DNA of 64,000 nucleotides. Source: Negativibacillus massiliensis. Its GTDB lineage: Bacteria; Bacillota; Clostridia; Oscillospirales; Ruminococcaceae. Under the pieces are notes generated by a model. That model ran no database searches. It was not told the DNA's origin and saw only the letters and a list, made by a program, of their open reading frames with translations. The position numbers were made by a program, and so were the translations under genes. How positions within the stretch are numbered: the first letter of the stretch is position 1; each line of letters starts with the position of its first letter. The DNA lies in the NCBI RefSeq assembly GCF_900148495.1, contig NZ_FTRU01000005.1, forward strand, positions 1 to 64,000. Reading direction: 5' to 3'. Positions 25,547 through 34,658 of this stretch are shown one piece after another.

Positions 25547-25717
25547 CTAGCGTTTGCTCTTTTCCCGAATCTGCTCGCACAGGCGGCCTTCGCTCTCTGC
25601 AATCAGCTCCTCCATCTCCTTGTGTTTGAGGTCGATGTAGGTTTTCAGCTCCTCGGACTGCTCCTGCAAAAGCTCCTTCATTGGTTTTTCGCTCTGTTTC
25701 TCTGCCTGATGCATCAT
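25547..25717 (-). CDS. Small coiled-coil protein
   Basis: Hypothetical 56-residue protein starting MMHQAEKQSEKP, almost entirely charged and helical (Glu, Lys, Gln, with heptad-spaced Leu/Ile/Met), probably a short coiled coil. The evidence for a real gene is AAGGAAG six bases before ATGATG, an uninterrupted frame with sensible codons and its placement in a gap between two same-strand genes. No family is recognised. Confidence 0.5.
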   Translation of the reverse strand: MMHQAEKQSEKPMKELLQEQSEELKTYIDLKHKEMEELIAESEGRLCEQIREKSKR

Positions 25718-25813
25718 CGTAACTTCCTTTCTGCGTTTTATATTTTACAAATATCACAATTTGTAAGCTTATTATATCAGCCTCAAAGGGGGATGACAAT
25801 GCAAAAAAGTTGG

Positions 25814-25847
25814 AAAAAGCCCCGCCTGTTTTTGGGACAGGCGGGGC
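25814..25847 (-). terminator. Terminator after GrpB gene
   Basis: Stem GCCCCGCCTGT / ACAGGCGGGGC. Reading leftward it is followed by TTTTT. Confidence 0.8.
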
Positions 25848-25855
25848 AGAACAAA

Positions 25856-26371
25856 CTAACGGGATTGATACCACAGAACAGCGCGATGCTCCAGATCTTT
25901 AACAAAAGCGTCCTTGCCGTCACAGTAGCTTTCAATGTCCTGAGGAAAGCGCAGGGCAAGCTGCTGTTTTAGTTTTCCATAGGCTTTGGCATCTTGTGGA
26001 TGGCAGCGGAGAAAATCGCGGACAGCAAGGTGACGGATGATATCGTATTGGTTGGATTGTTCGAAAATATGGATTTGATGGGTTCGGTTGTCCCCACCTT
26101 TGCGAAAATATCGGCGTCCGGGAATTCCGAATTCCCCCATTACCTCATAGCCGAGTGCTTCAAACTGAGCGCTAAGGGGGTCGACTGCTTCAATATGAGC
26201 AACCACTGGCATGATGTCAATGATCGGTTTTGCAAAAAGTCCTGGGACCGAGGTGGAGCCGATATGATGAATGGCAATCAGCTCCTTTCCAAGAATTTGA
26301 CGAATTGCCTGTGCTTCTTGTTCATATAGAGCAGGCCAATTTGGGTTATAAGCGGTGACAATAACATTCAT
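25856..26371 (-). CDS. GrpB family protein (nucleotidyltransferase-like)
   Basis: The 171-residue UPF0157/GrpB protein starts MNVIVTAYNPNWPALYEQEA, with the motif HHIGSTSVPGLFAKPIIDIMP characteristic of the family and related to the nucleotidyltransferase fold. Later come GYEVMGEFGIPGRRYF and THQIHIF. Substrate unknown. ATG 26371 follows GAGGAGG; the longer in-frame extension is not supported. It lies 28 bases after the lipoprotein gene. Confidence 0.85.
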   Translation of the reverse strand: MNVIVTAYNPNWPALYEQEAQAIRQILGKELIAIHHIGSTSVPGLFAKPIIDIMPVVAHIEAVDPLSAQFEALGYEVMGEFGIPGRRYFRKGGDNRTHQIHIFEQSNQYDIIRHLAVRDFLRCHPQDAKAYGKLKQQLALRFPQDIESYCDGKDAFVKDLEHRAVLWYQSR

Positions 26372-26399
26372 CAAAATAACCTCCTCACAATTTTTATGA

Positions 26400-27140
26400 C
26401 TATTTTGCAGTAAGCTCTGCGCCGGCATAAAGCGGAGCGGTAAGAAGATAACCTTCCGGAGGGACTGCAATAGCGATAGCCTGTACCTTGTATTCATGGC
26501 CGGTTTGCAGGTCGGCAAAAACATCCGTCAATCCACCAATTGAGTAGGTTTTGCCGGAACCATTGGTATGATCTTCCAGTTCACAAGTACTGTTGCAGGC
26601 AAGATAACTGCCGGTTTCTTTGTCTTGAAGGGTAATGATAATGACGGCGGAAGGGCATTGCTGGTAAGAAAAAAAGGTGGTCATATATTCAATCGAGGGA
26701 TCATCTAAGGATGGAGCAGCCAAAAGATTAAAATTTAATACAGAAACGTCTTTCTGTGAAAAATTGTTTGGACTCTCATTTTCGTTGTAGAAATGTTGCG
26801 TGGAAGAAGAGAGCACCGATTGTTTTAGCTGTTCTTCTGTTTTTTTCATTTCTTCCTCAGTGGTATCAGCGGAATAAACTGGTGTACCAGCCTGAATATC
26901 AGGTTCCTCCCAGATGTCATCACTCAGCAGGTCAGCCTTTAACTGTTCCTGAATTTCGGATGGAATCACATAAAATCCTTCCTTGTCAAAATGCTCAAAC
27001 AGTTCGCCCCAGGTTGTGTTCTCGTCTGCCGGATAGCCTTTTGCCGTAACCTCGGTATTAGATGAGCTGCATCCGGTAAGAGAAAGAGCCAACGTCACAG
27101 TAAGCAAAATGGATAACAAACGAACAAAACATTTTTTCAT
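26400..27140 (-). CDS. Hypothetical lipoprotein
   Basis: The 246-residue protein has a type II signal peptide: basic MKKCFVR, hydrophobic core and lipobox LSLTGC (Cys24), followed by a Ser/Thr-rich linker. The mature part (TTWGELFEHFDKEGFYVIP, NNFSQKDVSVLNF, a C-terminal beta-rich region with TGHEYKVQAIAIAVPPEGY) is not recognised. It has its own strong promoter at 27192-27220 and may be cotranscribed with grpB. Confidence 0.7.
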   Translation of the reverse strand: MKKCFVRLLSILLTVTLALSLTGCSSSNTEVTAKGYPADENTTWGELFEHFDKEGFYVIPSEIQEQLKADLLSDDIWEEPDIQAGTPVYSADTTEEEMKKTEEQLKQSVLSSSTQHFYNENESPNNFSQKDVSVLNFNLLAAPSLDDPSIEYMTTFFSYQQCPSAVIIITLQDKETGSYLACNSTCELEDHTNGSGKTYSIGGLTDVFADLQTGHEYKVQAIAIAVPPEGYLLTAPLYAGAELTAK

Positions 27141-27191
27141 TGTCTTTTCCTCCCATAGTCAGATGGAATCGAAAATCGAATCCTTAAGACC

Positions 27192-27220
27192 AAGATACGC
27201 TTTTTTACTACCATTGTCAA
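27192..27220 (-). promoter_or_regulatory. SigA-type promoter of the lipoprotein gene
   Basis: Reading leftward: TTGACA (complement of 27215-27220), 17-base spacer, TATCTT (complement of 27192-27197). The leader is about 45 bases. Confidence 0.7.
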
Positions 27221-27405
27221 TAGAAGGAAAAAGTTTGTGGATGTGGGAAACGATTCAGTCCAGATTCGCGCACGCGGTGACCAAAGACGCCGTCTTTGAA
27301 ATCTGCAAACTTTTGTGTACGAAAAGTCAGTTGAAAACTTGTTTTCAAGTACAAAAAAACTTCTGTTTTACTCCAGTGCGATACAGTGTCCAGCTTCAAG
27401 CTGGG

Positions 27406-28269
27406 TTATAAAAGGGAAAAATCCTTGACGTTCTGGCGATCGATGAGAGCGGCAAGCTCCTTTTCCAGCATGACACCGTAACGGGTGTCGGATGAATAAC
27501 TGAAGGTGGTTTTGATACACCGCTCGACAAAGTAGGTCGCCCTGCCCATTGCCATCGGCAGACTGTCGCCGGTCAGAAATCCGCCGGTCAGTACACTGGC
27601 AAACAGGTCTCCTGTACCTGGATAGGAGACCGGGACATAGTCGCAGTCGATGCACCAGAAGGAGTTGTTCTTGCGGTCATAGCCGATGTTGGCAAGTTTT
27701 CCGGATGCCATCGGAACGCCAGTGATTACCACATCGTTTGGCCCCAGTTCGCTTAAACGAGCAAGCAGGCTCCTTGCATCCGAGCGGGACAATCCTTCAG
27801 TATGGTAGGGGATTTTCAGCAGCATGCACGCTTCGGTGAGGTTTGGGGTGATAACATCTGCTACCCGTACCAGCTCGGTCAGGCGAGCCCTCATCTGCGG
27901 CGTGATGGTGCGGTAAGGACGTCCGTGGTCGCCCATAACAGGGTCCACTACAGCAAGTGCATCCGGGTAAGCGGAAAATATTTTTAAGCAGTGGTCGATC
28001 TGTTCCTCCGAACTTAAAAAACCACTGTACACACATTCAAATTCCAGCCCCAGCTTTTGGTAATGTGTAAGGCACGGAAGGGTGAAATCGGACAGGTCAC
28101 GGCGCTGGACCTCACCTAGTCCGCCGGTATGGGTGGAAAACACAGCGGTTGGGATTGGGCAGACCTGCACGCCCATAACTGATAAGGTTGGCAGGATCAC
28201 AGATAAAGAGCATCGCCCAAATCCGGAAAGGTCGTGGATGGCGGCAACTCGTTTGGGACGATCTGGCAT
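27406..28269 (-). CDS. Pyridoxamine/pyridoxal kinase
   Basis: The 287-residue ribokinase-like enzyme phosphorylates pyridoxamine, pyridoxal or pyridoxine in B6 salvage. Motifs are VAAIHDLSGFGRCSL at the N-terminus, STHTGGL, VDPVMGDHG (about residue 110), ITPNLTEA, and the C-terminal anion hole/catalytic Asp in YPGTGDLFASV. ATG 28269 has TGGAGG eight bases upstream. A leftward extended -10 (TGCTATAAT, at about 28298-28306) may be its promoter. Confidence 0.88.
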   Translation of the reverse strand: MPDRPKRVAAIHDLSGFGRCSLSVILPTLSVMGVQVCPIPTAVFSTHTGGLGEVQRRDLSDFTLPCLTHYQKLGLEFECVYSGFLSSEEQIDHCLKIFSAYPDALAVVDPVMGDHGRPYRTITPQMRARLTELVRVADVITPNLTEACMLLKIPYHTEGLSRSDARSLLARLSELGPNDVVITGVPMASGKLANIGYDRKNNSFWCIDCDYVPVSYPGTGDLFASVLTGGFLTGDSLPMAMGRATYFVERCIKTTFSYSSDTRYGVMLEKELAALIDRQNVKDFSLL

Positions 28270-28572
28270 AAAAAACACCTCCAGAAAAGAATAATTCTAT
28301 TATAGCATACTGTTTTGGGAAAGGGGGAGAATTGGAAGTAATGCTAAATTTTTAACATGCAATTTTACAAACTCACCAAAAACAAATTCACCGGGCGCGG
28401 CGGCTTTATGCAATACAAGGGAAATTCAAAAAACGCTGGAAACTGCGCAATTTTCGAGATATAATGAGAAAAGAAATTTTGATATCAGATGTCTTTTCAG
28501 AAGAAATGAAGCGAACAAAACCGGATTTTGACAGGTCGTCATATCCGGTGTTTTTTAGAAGGAGAGTTTTCA
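28270..28572. other. Intergenic region between divergent pyridoxamine kinase and typA
   Basis: No gene seen. It contains a leftward extended -10 (TGCTATAAT) close to the kinase start and a rightward TATAAT at 28460-28465 with a weak -35 (CTGGAA), about 110 bases before typA. Confidence 0.4.
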
Positions 28573-30396
28573 GTGATTCGAAACGATTTAAGAAACATCG
28601 CAATCATCGCGCACGTAGACCATGGTAAGACCACCCTGGTTGACCAGATGCTCAAACAGAGCGGTACCTTCCGTGACAACCAGTCTGTTCAGGACCGTGT
28701 CATGGATAACGGTGACCTTGAACGTGAAAGAGGTATCACCATCCTTGCAAAGAATACTGCAATCAACTATAAAGGCACAAAGATCAACATCATTGACACC
28801 CCAGGACATGCAGACTTCGGCGGCGAGGTTGAGCGTATCCTCAAGATGGTAGACGGTGTTATCCTGCTGGTTGACTCTTTCGAAGGTCCAATGCCTCAGA
28901 CCCGTTTTGTACTGTCCAAAGCACTTTCTCTGGGTCACAAGGTTATCATCGTAGTAAACAAGACTGACCGTCCGGATGCAAGAAACGAAGAAGTAACCGA
29001 GGAAGTTTATGACCTTCTGTTTGATCTGGATGCAAACGAAGAACAGCTCGAAAGCAAAATTCTGTACTGCTCCGGTAAAGAAGGAACCGCTTCCCGTGAG
29101 CCAGGTGTTAAAGGCGAAAATCTGGATGTCCTGTTTGACACCATCCTGGAAGAAATTCCAGCACCAGAAGGTGATCCGGAAGGCCCTGCACAGATGCTGA
29201 TTTCCTCCATCGACTACAACGACTTTGTCGGCAGAATCGGTATCGGCAGAATTACAAGAGGTACTCTGAAAGTAAACGATCCAGTTATCGTATGCGATTA
29301 CCACAATCCAGACGTTTCCTATCGTTCCAAGATTGTAACCCTCTATCAGATCGAGGGTCTGCAGAGAGTTCAGGCTCAGAGCGCAACAGTCGGCGATATC
29401 GTTTGTATCTCCGGTATTGAAAACCTGAGCATCGGTGAAACCATCTGTTCTCCAGACACACCAGAACCACTGGAATTTGTAAAGATTTCCGCTCCAACTG
29501 TTGAGATGACCTTCTCGGTTAACAACAGCCCATTTGCAGGTAAAGAAGGTAAGTTCCTGACCTCCCGTCATCTGCGTGACCGTCTGTTTAAAGAGACCCT
29601 CAAGGACGTTTCCCTGCATGTTTATGAGACCGAATCCACAGAATCTTTCCGCGTAGCAGGTCGTGGCGAAATGCATCTGTCCATCCTGATTGAGACTATG
29701 CGCCGTGAAGGTTATGAGTTCCAGGTCAGCACCCCACAGGTACTGTTCCAGCAGCAGGACGGCAAAACACTGGAACCAATGGAACAGCTGGTAGTGGATG
29801 TTCCGGATTTTGCAACCGGTTCTGTTATGGAAAAGATGGGTATCCGCAAAGGTACACTGGTTTCCATGAACCCATTTAACGGAAGAACCAAGCTGGAATT
29901 CATCGTTCCTGCAAGAGGTCTGTTCGGCTACCGCAACGAATTTTTGACCGATACCAAGGGCGAAGGTATCATGAGCTCGGTATTCTATGGCTACGAACCA
30001 TTTAAAGGTGATATTCCAAAACGCGCAACCGGTTCTCTGATCGCATTTGAAACCGGTACAGCTGTTACCTACGGTCTGTACAACGCACAGGAAAGAGGTA
30101 CCCTCTTTATTGGTGCTGGTGTTGAGGTTTACGAAGGTATGATCGTTGGACAGTCTCCAAAAGATGAGGATATCGTTGTTAACGTCTGCAAGAAGAAACA
30201 TATGACCAACACCCGTGCATCGGGAAGCGACGATGCACTGCGCCTGATTCCGCCTAAGGTTATGAGCTTGGAACAGGCAATCGAGTTCATCACCGATGAT
30301 GAGCTGATCGAAGTAACACCAAAGAGCATCCGTATGAGAAAACGTATTCTGGATAAATCTGAGCGTATGAAAGCTTGGAGCAAGAACAGAGGTTAA
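28573..30396 (+). CDS. typA: Translational GTPase TypA/BipA
   Basis: The 607-residue ribosome-associated GTPase is linked to 50S assembly and growth under stress. The G1 motif AHVDHGKTT is at residues 12-20, then DTPGHAD (G3) and NKTDRPDA (G4). Elongation-factor domains II, III and V and the TypA-specific C-terminal domain follow. The start is GTG 28573, six bases after AAGGAGAG, giving the usual length of about 605-615 residues. It ends at a terminator just before the DUF3841 pair. Confidence 0.96.
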   Translation: MIRNDLRNIAIIAHVDHGKTTLVDQMLKQSGTFRDNQSVQDRVMDNGDLERERGITILAKNTAINYKGTKINIIDTPGHADFGGEVERILKMVDGVILLVDSFEGPMPQTRFVLSKALSLGHKVIIVVNKTDRPDARNEEVTEEVYDLLFDLDANEEQLESKILYCSGKEGTASREPGVKGENLDVLFDTILEEIPAPEGDPEGPAQMLISSIDYNDFVGRIGIGRITRGTLKVNDPVIVCDYHNPDVSYRSKIVTLYQIEGLQRVQAQSATVGDIVCISGIENLSIGETICSPDTPEPLEFVKISAPTVEMTFSVNNSPFAGKEGKFLTSRHLRDRLFKETLKDVSLHVYETESTESFRVAGRGEMHLSILIETMRREGYEFQVSTPQVLFQQQDGKTLEPMEQLVVDVPDFATGSVMEKMGIRKGTLVSMNPFNGRTKLEFIVPARGLFGYRNEFLTDTKGEGIMSSVFYGYEPFKGDIPKRATGSLIAFETGTAVTYGLYNAQERGTLFIGAGVEVYEGMIVGQSPKDEDIVVNVCKKKHMTNTRASGSDDALRLIPPKVMSLEQAIEFITDDELIEVTPKSIRMRKRILDKSERMKAWSKNRG

Positions 30397-30417
30397 TTTA
30401 TCGTCCGAGGTGCGATG

Positions 30418-30452
30418 AAAAACCCTCCTCGATTTCGAGGAGGGTTTTTGTG
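30418..30452 (+). terminator. Terminator of typA
   Basis: Stem AAACCCTCCTCG / CGAGGAGGGTTT with a T5 tail. Confidence 0.88.
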
Positions 30453-30471
30453 TATGCGGGAGGGAATCTGT

Positions 30472-31029
30472 ATGGAAAAAATCACAGTCTGGACCAAACA
30501 GCACAAAGCAGTGCTGGAAACCTTGGAACGGGAAGGTCGATATGTGGCAAAGCGCCAGTTTGTAGAGTATGAAAACGAAGATTGCGCGCCGTTGGTTCTG
30601 GAAGTTTATGATTGGCTGGTAAAAAACGCTCCAAATGCTTCCCAAAAGCCGCAGGATGCGGATTATCCGGTATGGGTATCCTTTTCCCGGGAGGGAACTT
30701 ATCTGCCGCAGGAACACAGTGTAATGCTGGAGCTGAGTCTTGATCCCAAGCTGATTACCCCGATTCATGTAGCAAAGTGGGGCATGATCTTAAACTATTC
30801 CTACATTCCAAAAGATATTGAGGACGCTAAACGACACCAGAAGCTTTTGCAGGATTATCACACCAGCGATACCCAGGCATATATGTCCCGGTTTTATCCG
30901 GAAATCAAGCGGGAGATTATCACAAGCTGGGATAGATTGTTTGATGACAACATCGAAGTAAACAGCAACCAGAAATATGGAACGATATGGGAGATCAGAA
31001 AAGAATGGATAACCAACGTGATCAGATAA
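30472..31029 (+). CDS. DUF3841 family protein, copy 1
   Basis: The 185-residue soluble protein has the DUF3841 pattern: WTKQHKAVLETLEREGRYVAKRQFVEYE at the N-terminus, YPVWVSF, MLELSLDPKLITPIHVAKWGMILNYSYIP and the C-terminal WEIRKEWI. The function of the family is unknown. The start follows GGGAGGG by eight bases. The last 25 bases overlap the start of a second, diverged copy. Confidence 0.72.
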   Translation: MEKITVWTKQHKAVLETLEREGRYVAKRQFVEYENEDCAPLVLEVYDWLVKNAPNASQKPQDADYPVWVSFSREGTYLPQEHSVMLELSLDPKLITPIHVAKWGMILNYSYIPKDIEDAKRHQKLLQDYHTSDTQAYMSRFYPEIKREIITSWDRLFDDNIEVNSNQKYGTIWEIRKEWITNVIR

Positions 31030-31583
31030 TTCTCTATTCTCCGCAGAGCGATGCGGTGATTGACGCAATCCAAAAGGATGGTGTCTGCTATTCCAAGCCA
31101 GAATATATTCGGGCAAAATATGGGGAAAGCGCACCGATCTTCCTTACTGCATACCAGTGGTTTGTACAGCAGGCAGAGAAACTTGTGAAAAAGCCGGAAG
31201 GGGCACAGTTTCCCTACTGGGCAGTAGCCCAGCGCAGTGCGGTGGATGTGACCGGTGGTGGAACGGTGCTAACCTTACGTGTACCGATTGAGCAGGCAGT
31301 ATATTTTGACCTGTATGACTGGAACAAAATTTTGCAGCTTCGATTTTTGACCGATGATCCCAAAGAAGAACGAAAATTTGTACAGGAGCTCTCGCTTCGT
31401 GGCCTTGATTGCTATAAGGTCATGATGTCCGATTTTTATCCAGAGGAGAAACAGAAGATTTTGAAAAGCTGGGAGAGACTGTTTTTGCACCATGACCGCA
31501 TCAAGCAGGGAGATGATTCCGGAGTTGGAATTGTTCAGGCTGGACTGTGGTGCATCCGAAAAGAGTGGATTGCTTTGGAATAA
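31005..31583 (+). CDS. DUF3841 family protein, copy 2
   Basis: The 192-residue paralogue of the preceding gene: IILYSPQSDAVIDAIQKDGVCYSKPEYIRAKYGE, FPYWAVAQRS, VLTLRVPIEQAVYFDLYDWNKIL and a closing LWCIRKEWI align with copy 1. ATG 31005 lies 25 bases inside copy 1 and uses GGGAG within that gene, so translation is coupled. The two products could form a heteromer; this is inference from gene order. Confidence 0.72.
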   Translation: MDNQRDQIILYSPQSDAVIDAIQKDGVCYSKPEYIRAKYGESAPIFLTAYQWFVQQAEKLVKKPEGAQFPYWAVAQRSAVDVTGGGTVLTLRVPIEQAVYFDLYDWNKILQLRFLTDDPKEERKFVQELSLRGLDCYKVMMSDFYPEEKQKILKSWERLFLHHDRIKQGDDSGVGIVQAGLWCIRKEWIALE

Positions 31584-31586
31584 AGT

Positions 31587-31622
31587 AAAAACACCTGTCA
31601 ATTACTGACAGGTGTTTTTCTT
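31587..31622. terminator. Terminator after DUF3841 pair
   Basis: Fourteen-base stem AAAAACACCTGTCA / TGACAGGTGTTTTT. It works on either strand. Confidence 0.85.
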
Positions 31623-31695
31623 CTGAGGTGTGTTTTTTGAGGAGGGTAGAGCAAATACCCAACGAACGATGCGGCTTCGTTCCTCTTGTTGAGTA
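31587..31695 (-). ncRNA. Candidate small RNA with exposed CCCTCC motif
   Basis: On the minus strand TATAAT (complement of 31703-31708) with TTAACA 19 bases upstream would start a transcript near 31695. It folds a GAACGA/TCGTTC hairpin, leaves ACCCTCCTC (complement of 31640-31648) unpaired and ends at the shared terminator. The plan (hairpin, C-rich single strand, terminator) resembles Firmicute small RNAs that block ribosome binding sites. No open reading frame explains the promoter. Confidence 0.4.
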
Positions 31696-31964
31696 CATTC
31701 TTATTATACACGCAGCAAAAAAATGTTTGTTAAGCCGCTGTAAATTACCTTTGAAAAAACATGGCTTAAAATGTTAAAAGCAAAATTCGACTTCAAATCG
31801 CCCGAAAATAGCAAAAATATCGACAAAAGAAAAATTCCTGCTTTCTGCTTTTAAAAACACGATACTATAATCGGTTTAAAATATTGGAATTCTTGGAAGA
31901 GGATTGCGATATGAGTGTTCATTAATTTTGCTGTACCGAGTAAGATATCCCCAAATATAAAATA

Positions 31965-31999
31965 AAAACAGGTTCCAAAACGGAACCTGTTTTTGTTTT
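31965..31999. terminator. Terminator after dipeptidase gene
   Basis: Stem AAAACAGGTTCC / GGAACCTGTTTT with AAAAC loop. A/T tails on both sides allow use by the leftward M19 gene. Confidence 0.85.
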
Positions 32000-32002
32000 A
32001 TC

Positions 32003-32986
32003 CTATTTGAGTACCTGTTTAAAGACGCGGTAGAAGTTTTTGTAAGCGACCTTGTCACAGTCTTCCTGGCTGTATCCACGTTTTTTCATCTCAAGAATCA
32101 GGTTGTACGCTTCTGCCTCATTGGAAACGCCGTCTGCGCTTGGAGAGTCCAGATTGGAGCTGAACGAACCGAGTGCTTCACCGCCCAGATAGTCGTCGAA
32201 GTCATAGCCCAGACCGATATGGTCGATACCAATAAGGTTTGCGATATAGTCCAGATGGTCACACAGCTTCTGAACATTCTGTTCTTCGCGCTTTTCGCTG
32301 ACAAACTCACGCAGGCTGTTCATGCCAACCAAACCGCCGGTTTTTGCAATTTCCTTTAACATATCATCGGTCAGGTTGCGTTTTGCCGGACAAACGGTAC
32401 GGGAGTTGGAATGAGAAGCGATGACAGGAGTGGTTGCAATGCTCATCAAATCCCAAAAAGATTTGTCGTTGAGGTGGGAGACATCCAGAACCATGCCCAG
32501 TTTTTCCATTCGTTTGACAGCCAGTTTTCCAGCTTCGGTCAGGCCTCTGGAAGGGTCCTGTGGACAGCCGGTAGCCAGCGCATTTAGCTCATTCCAGGTC
32601 AGCATTGCATGACGTGCGCCGACTTCATTGTAGAAGTAATCGATCATGTCGATGTCTTCCCCAATCTGGCTCAAGCCTTCGATACCGGTGACAACATTGA
32701 TTTTGCCGGCTTTGGTTCCTTTTTCAAAGTCCTCAAACTTGGTGACAAAGTTTAACAGGTCGGCAGAATCGATCATCTCTTCCTTGATGCTCTGAACAAT
32801 TTGTTTGGAGCGAGCAGCAGGGTCTTTGTCGTATGGAGGGTCGATCCAGATAACGAAAATACCGCCGGTTACCTTGCCAGCCTGGAATTTTTTCAGATGA
32901 TATTTACGGAAAATATCGGTTTCATGATTGTCAACTCGTTTACAGGTGACGTCGGTCCAGACGTCGCCGTGTCCATCAAAAAGCAT
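32003..32986 (-). CDS. Membrane dipeptidase (peptidase M19)
   Basis: The 327-residue renal-dipeptidase-family enzyme is a binuclear zinc hydrolase of dipeptides, some with D-residues. Metal ligands are HGD at residues 6-8, Glu in VTGIEG, His in LDVSHLN and His in IASHSNSR; a later Asp in GLGYDFDD completes the site. There is no signal peptide, so it is probably cytoplasmic. It lies 102 bases downstream of a DUF819 membrane protein on the same strand, suggesting peptide uptake coupled to hydrolysis (inference). Confidence 0.9.
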   Translation of the reverse strand: MLFDGHGDVWTDVTCKRVDNHETDIFRKYHLKKFQAGKVTGGIFVIWIDPPYDKDPAARSKQIVQSIKEEMIDSADLLNFVTKFEDFEKGTKAGKINVVTGIEGLSQIGEDIDMIDYFYNEVGARHAMLTWNELNALATGCPQDPSRGLTEAGKLAVKRMEKLGMVLDVSHLNDKSFWDLMSIATTPVIASHSNSRTVCPAKRNLTDDMLKEIAKTGGLVGMNSLREFVSEKREEQNVQKLCDHLDYIANLIGIDHIGLGYDFDDYLGGEALGSFSSNLDSPSADGVSNEAEAYNLILEMKKRGYSQEDCDKVAYKNFYRVFKQVLK

Positions 32987-33088
32987 GGGAAATCCTCCTT
33001 AAAAAATAAAGTCCAGATATAACAATACATCGAAATTGTGACAAAAACAAGAACAGGAGGAAAGAGCATGCTCCTTCCTCCCAAAAAA

Positions 33089-34276
33089 CTATCGTAACAG
33101 ATTGCCGACCAGAACACCATAATAGTTGCCCAGGACATAGCCGAGAGTACCGATCAGAAGAACAGGACCGATCAGTTTGTTCCAGCCTTTGGAGATTGCC
33201 ATTGCAGCAGCGGTAGTAGGACCACCGATGTTTGCGTTGGAAGCAAGGATGATTTCTTCCAGACTGAAGTGGAAGATCTTACCAAAGATCAGGGTGATCA
33301 GCATGTTGCATGCAACGATAATCAGGGCGTATACCAGCAGCAGAGGAGCCTGTGTCAGGATGCTCATGATGGAAGCAGGTGCGCCGATAACTGCAAAGAA
33401 GATGTAGATTAAGAAGGTACCAATCTCGTTTGCGCCAGGAGCATCGTTGAATGTCTTCGGCAAAGCGGTTGCACAGATCATGGTGACTGTGGTCATAATC
33501 AGATATTTGTTGCCAAGCAGCTGATTAAGAATGAAGGTAGCGCCTTCAGCTGGGAACAATGATGCAAAGAAGTTTGCGATTGCGGTGGAGATTGCAACGA
33601 TGATGGTGGAAGCTGCAAAACAGAAAGCAATGTTCTGAAGGGAAATTGGTTTTGCTTTCCAGTAGCTTTCTGCGCTCTGGCCCATACCGGCTTCTACTTC
33701 ATCAACCAGAGGGTGGCTGTAGTGTTTGCGGAAGAAGTTGATGGAAGGCATTGCAATCAAAACAAAGAAGTACAGAGCCATTAGCAGGTTATCGGCAACG
33801 ACTGCCTGCGAGCTCAATTCACCAGAAGCACCGAAGGTGTCTGCCATAGCTGCAAAGTTTACCGAGCCGCCAACATAGGTACCGGAGAACATAGCTGCAA
33901 CCTTATTAAGATCCGGAACAAAATTTTGGAGTGCGAAAAATCCGGCAAAAGCACCCAATACGGTACCGACAGAGCTGATCAGATAGATGATCAACAGCTT
34001 GCCGCTCTCTTTTCCGATTTTCTTGATGTTGCACTGGAACAGAAGAAGAGGGATTGCCAGAGGAACAACATAGTCCCATACACTGTCATAAACCGGGGAA
34101 GCAGTTGGAATGATTCCAATGTTGGAAAGAATCATCATACCAAGCAGGGCAAGAACACATCCGGTTACTTTGGATGCCCATTTGTAGCGTTGCTCCAGCC
34201 AGATGGCAAGGGCAGCATCGCCGACCAAAATAGCCCATAATACCCAGGTATTATCAGCGCTGATTAAAGATCCCAT
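33089..34276 (-). CDS. DUF819 family membrane protein
   Basis: Polytopic membrane protein of 395 residues related to the one at 18292-19455. It shares FSGTYVGGSVNFAAMA in the position of FVGTYTGGTPNLTAIA, and NIGGPTTAAAMAISKGWNKLIGP near the C-terminus, then LGYVLGNYYGVLVG. It is a putative transporter of unknown substrate; coupling to the downstream M19 dipeptidase gene suggests a peptide or amino-acid derivative. A leftward promoter candidate lies at 34325-34353. Confidence 0.85.
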   Translation of the reverse strand: MGSLISADNTWVLWAILVGDAALAIWLEQRYKWASKVTGCVLALLGMMILSNIGIIPTASPVYDSVWDYVVPLAIPLLLFQCNIKKIGKESGKLLIIYLISSVGTVLGAFAGFFALQNFVPDLNKVAAMFSGTYVGGSVNFAAMADTFGASGELSSQAVVADNLLMALYFFVLIAMPSINFFRKHYSHPLVDEVEAGMGQSAESYWKAKPISLQNIAFCFAASTIIVAISTAIANFFASLFPAEGATFILNQLLGNKYLIMTTVTMICATALPKTFNDAPGANEIGTFLIYIFFAVIGAPASIMSILTQAPLLLVYALIIVACNMLITLIFGKIFHFSLEEIILASNANIGGPTTAAAMAISKGWNKLIGPVLLIGTLGYVLGNYYGVLVGNLLR

Positions 34277-34324
34277 AAAAACACTCTCCCTTAAAACTTT
34301 TTAGGGTAATCAGTACCCAACCGT

Positions 34325-34353
34325 ATTCTATCATATTTTTATTCTTTTGTCCG
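34325..34353 (-). promoter_or_regulatory. Candidate promoter of DUF819-dipeptidase genes
   Basis: Reading leftward: CGGACA, 17-base spacer, TAGAAT, about 50 bases before the DUF819 start codon. Confidence 0.45.
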
Positions 34354-34611
34354 GCATCTCATGCTTTTTTGGAAGGGTAGGATATCAGTTCACAGAAGTG
34401 AAATTGATAAGAAAATGACAAAAAACAGAGATAAAAGGAACACCGTTTATCCAAAGAAACAAAACAAATCACTTTTTGGTCACAAAAGTATCACAAAGAT
34501 CTGTTAAAGAGAAAATAATTTGTAAAAATGACTAAAAGTCATTTGAGAAAGCAGGTCAAAGAAAATGTGTAATTTTTGTGAAAAAGACAAACGAAAATGA
34601 AGACTAATGTC

Positions 34612-34642
34612 AAAAAATGCTCACCCATTCGGGTGAGCATTT
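34612..34642 (-). terminator. Terminator of the secreted-paralogue operon
   Basis: Stem AAATGCTCACCC / GGGTGAGCATTT. Reading leftward it is followed by a short T run. Confidence 0.75.
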
Positions 34643-34658
34643 GAAAGAAAATCTGTGG

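Larger units (their letters stand above)
31584..32002. other. Intergenic region with candidate leftward small RNA
   Basis: No protein gene is supported over about 420 bases. It holds the shared terminator 31587-31622, a leftward candidate small RNA (31587-31695), a rightward TATAAT at 31866-31871 without a good -35, and the terminator 31965-31999. Confidence 0.5.
34277..34658. other. AT-rich intergenic region
   Basis: No gene seen in about 380 bases. It contains the DUF819 promoter candidate and the terminator of the secreted-paralogue operon; the stretch between them is A-rich with no clear motif. Confidence 0.5.

Noticed and set aside
28588-30768. Leftward 726-codon open frame across typA
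   Set aside because: It is antisense to an unmistakable TypA gene, with no ribosome binding site and low-complexity Cys/Phe/Trp-rich composition.
31866-31880. Rightward promoter and a four-codon frame (ATG AGT GTT CAT) near 31911
   Set aside because: The TATAAT has no acceptable -35, and the frame is too short to support.
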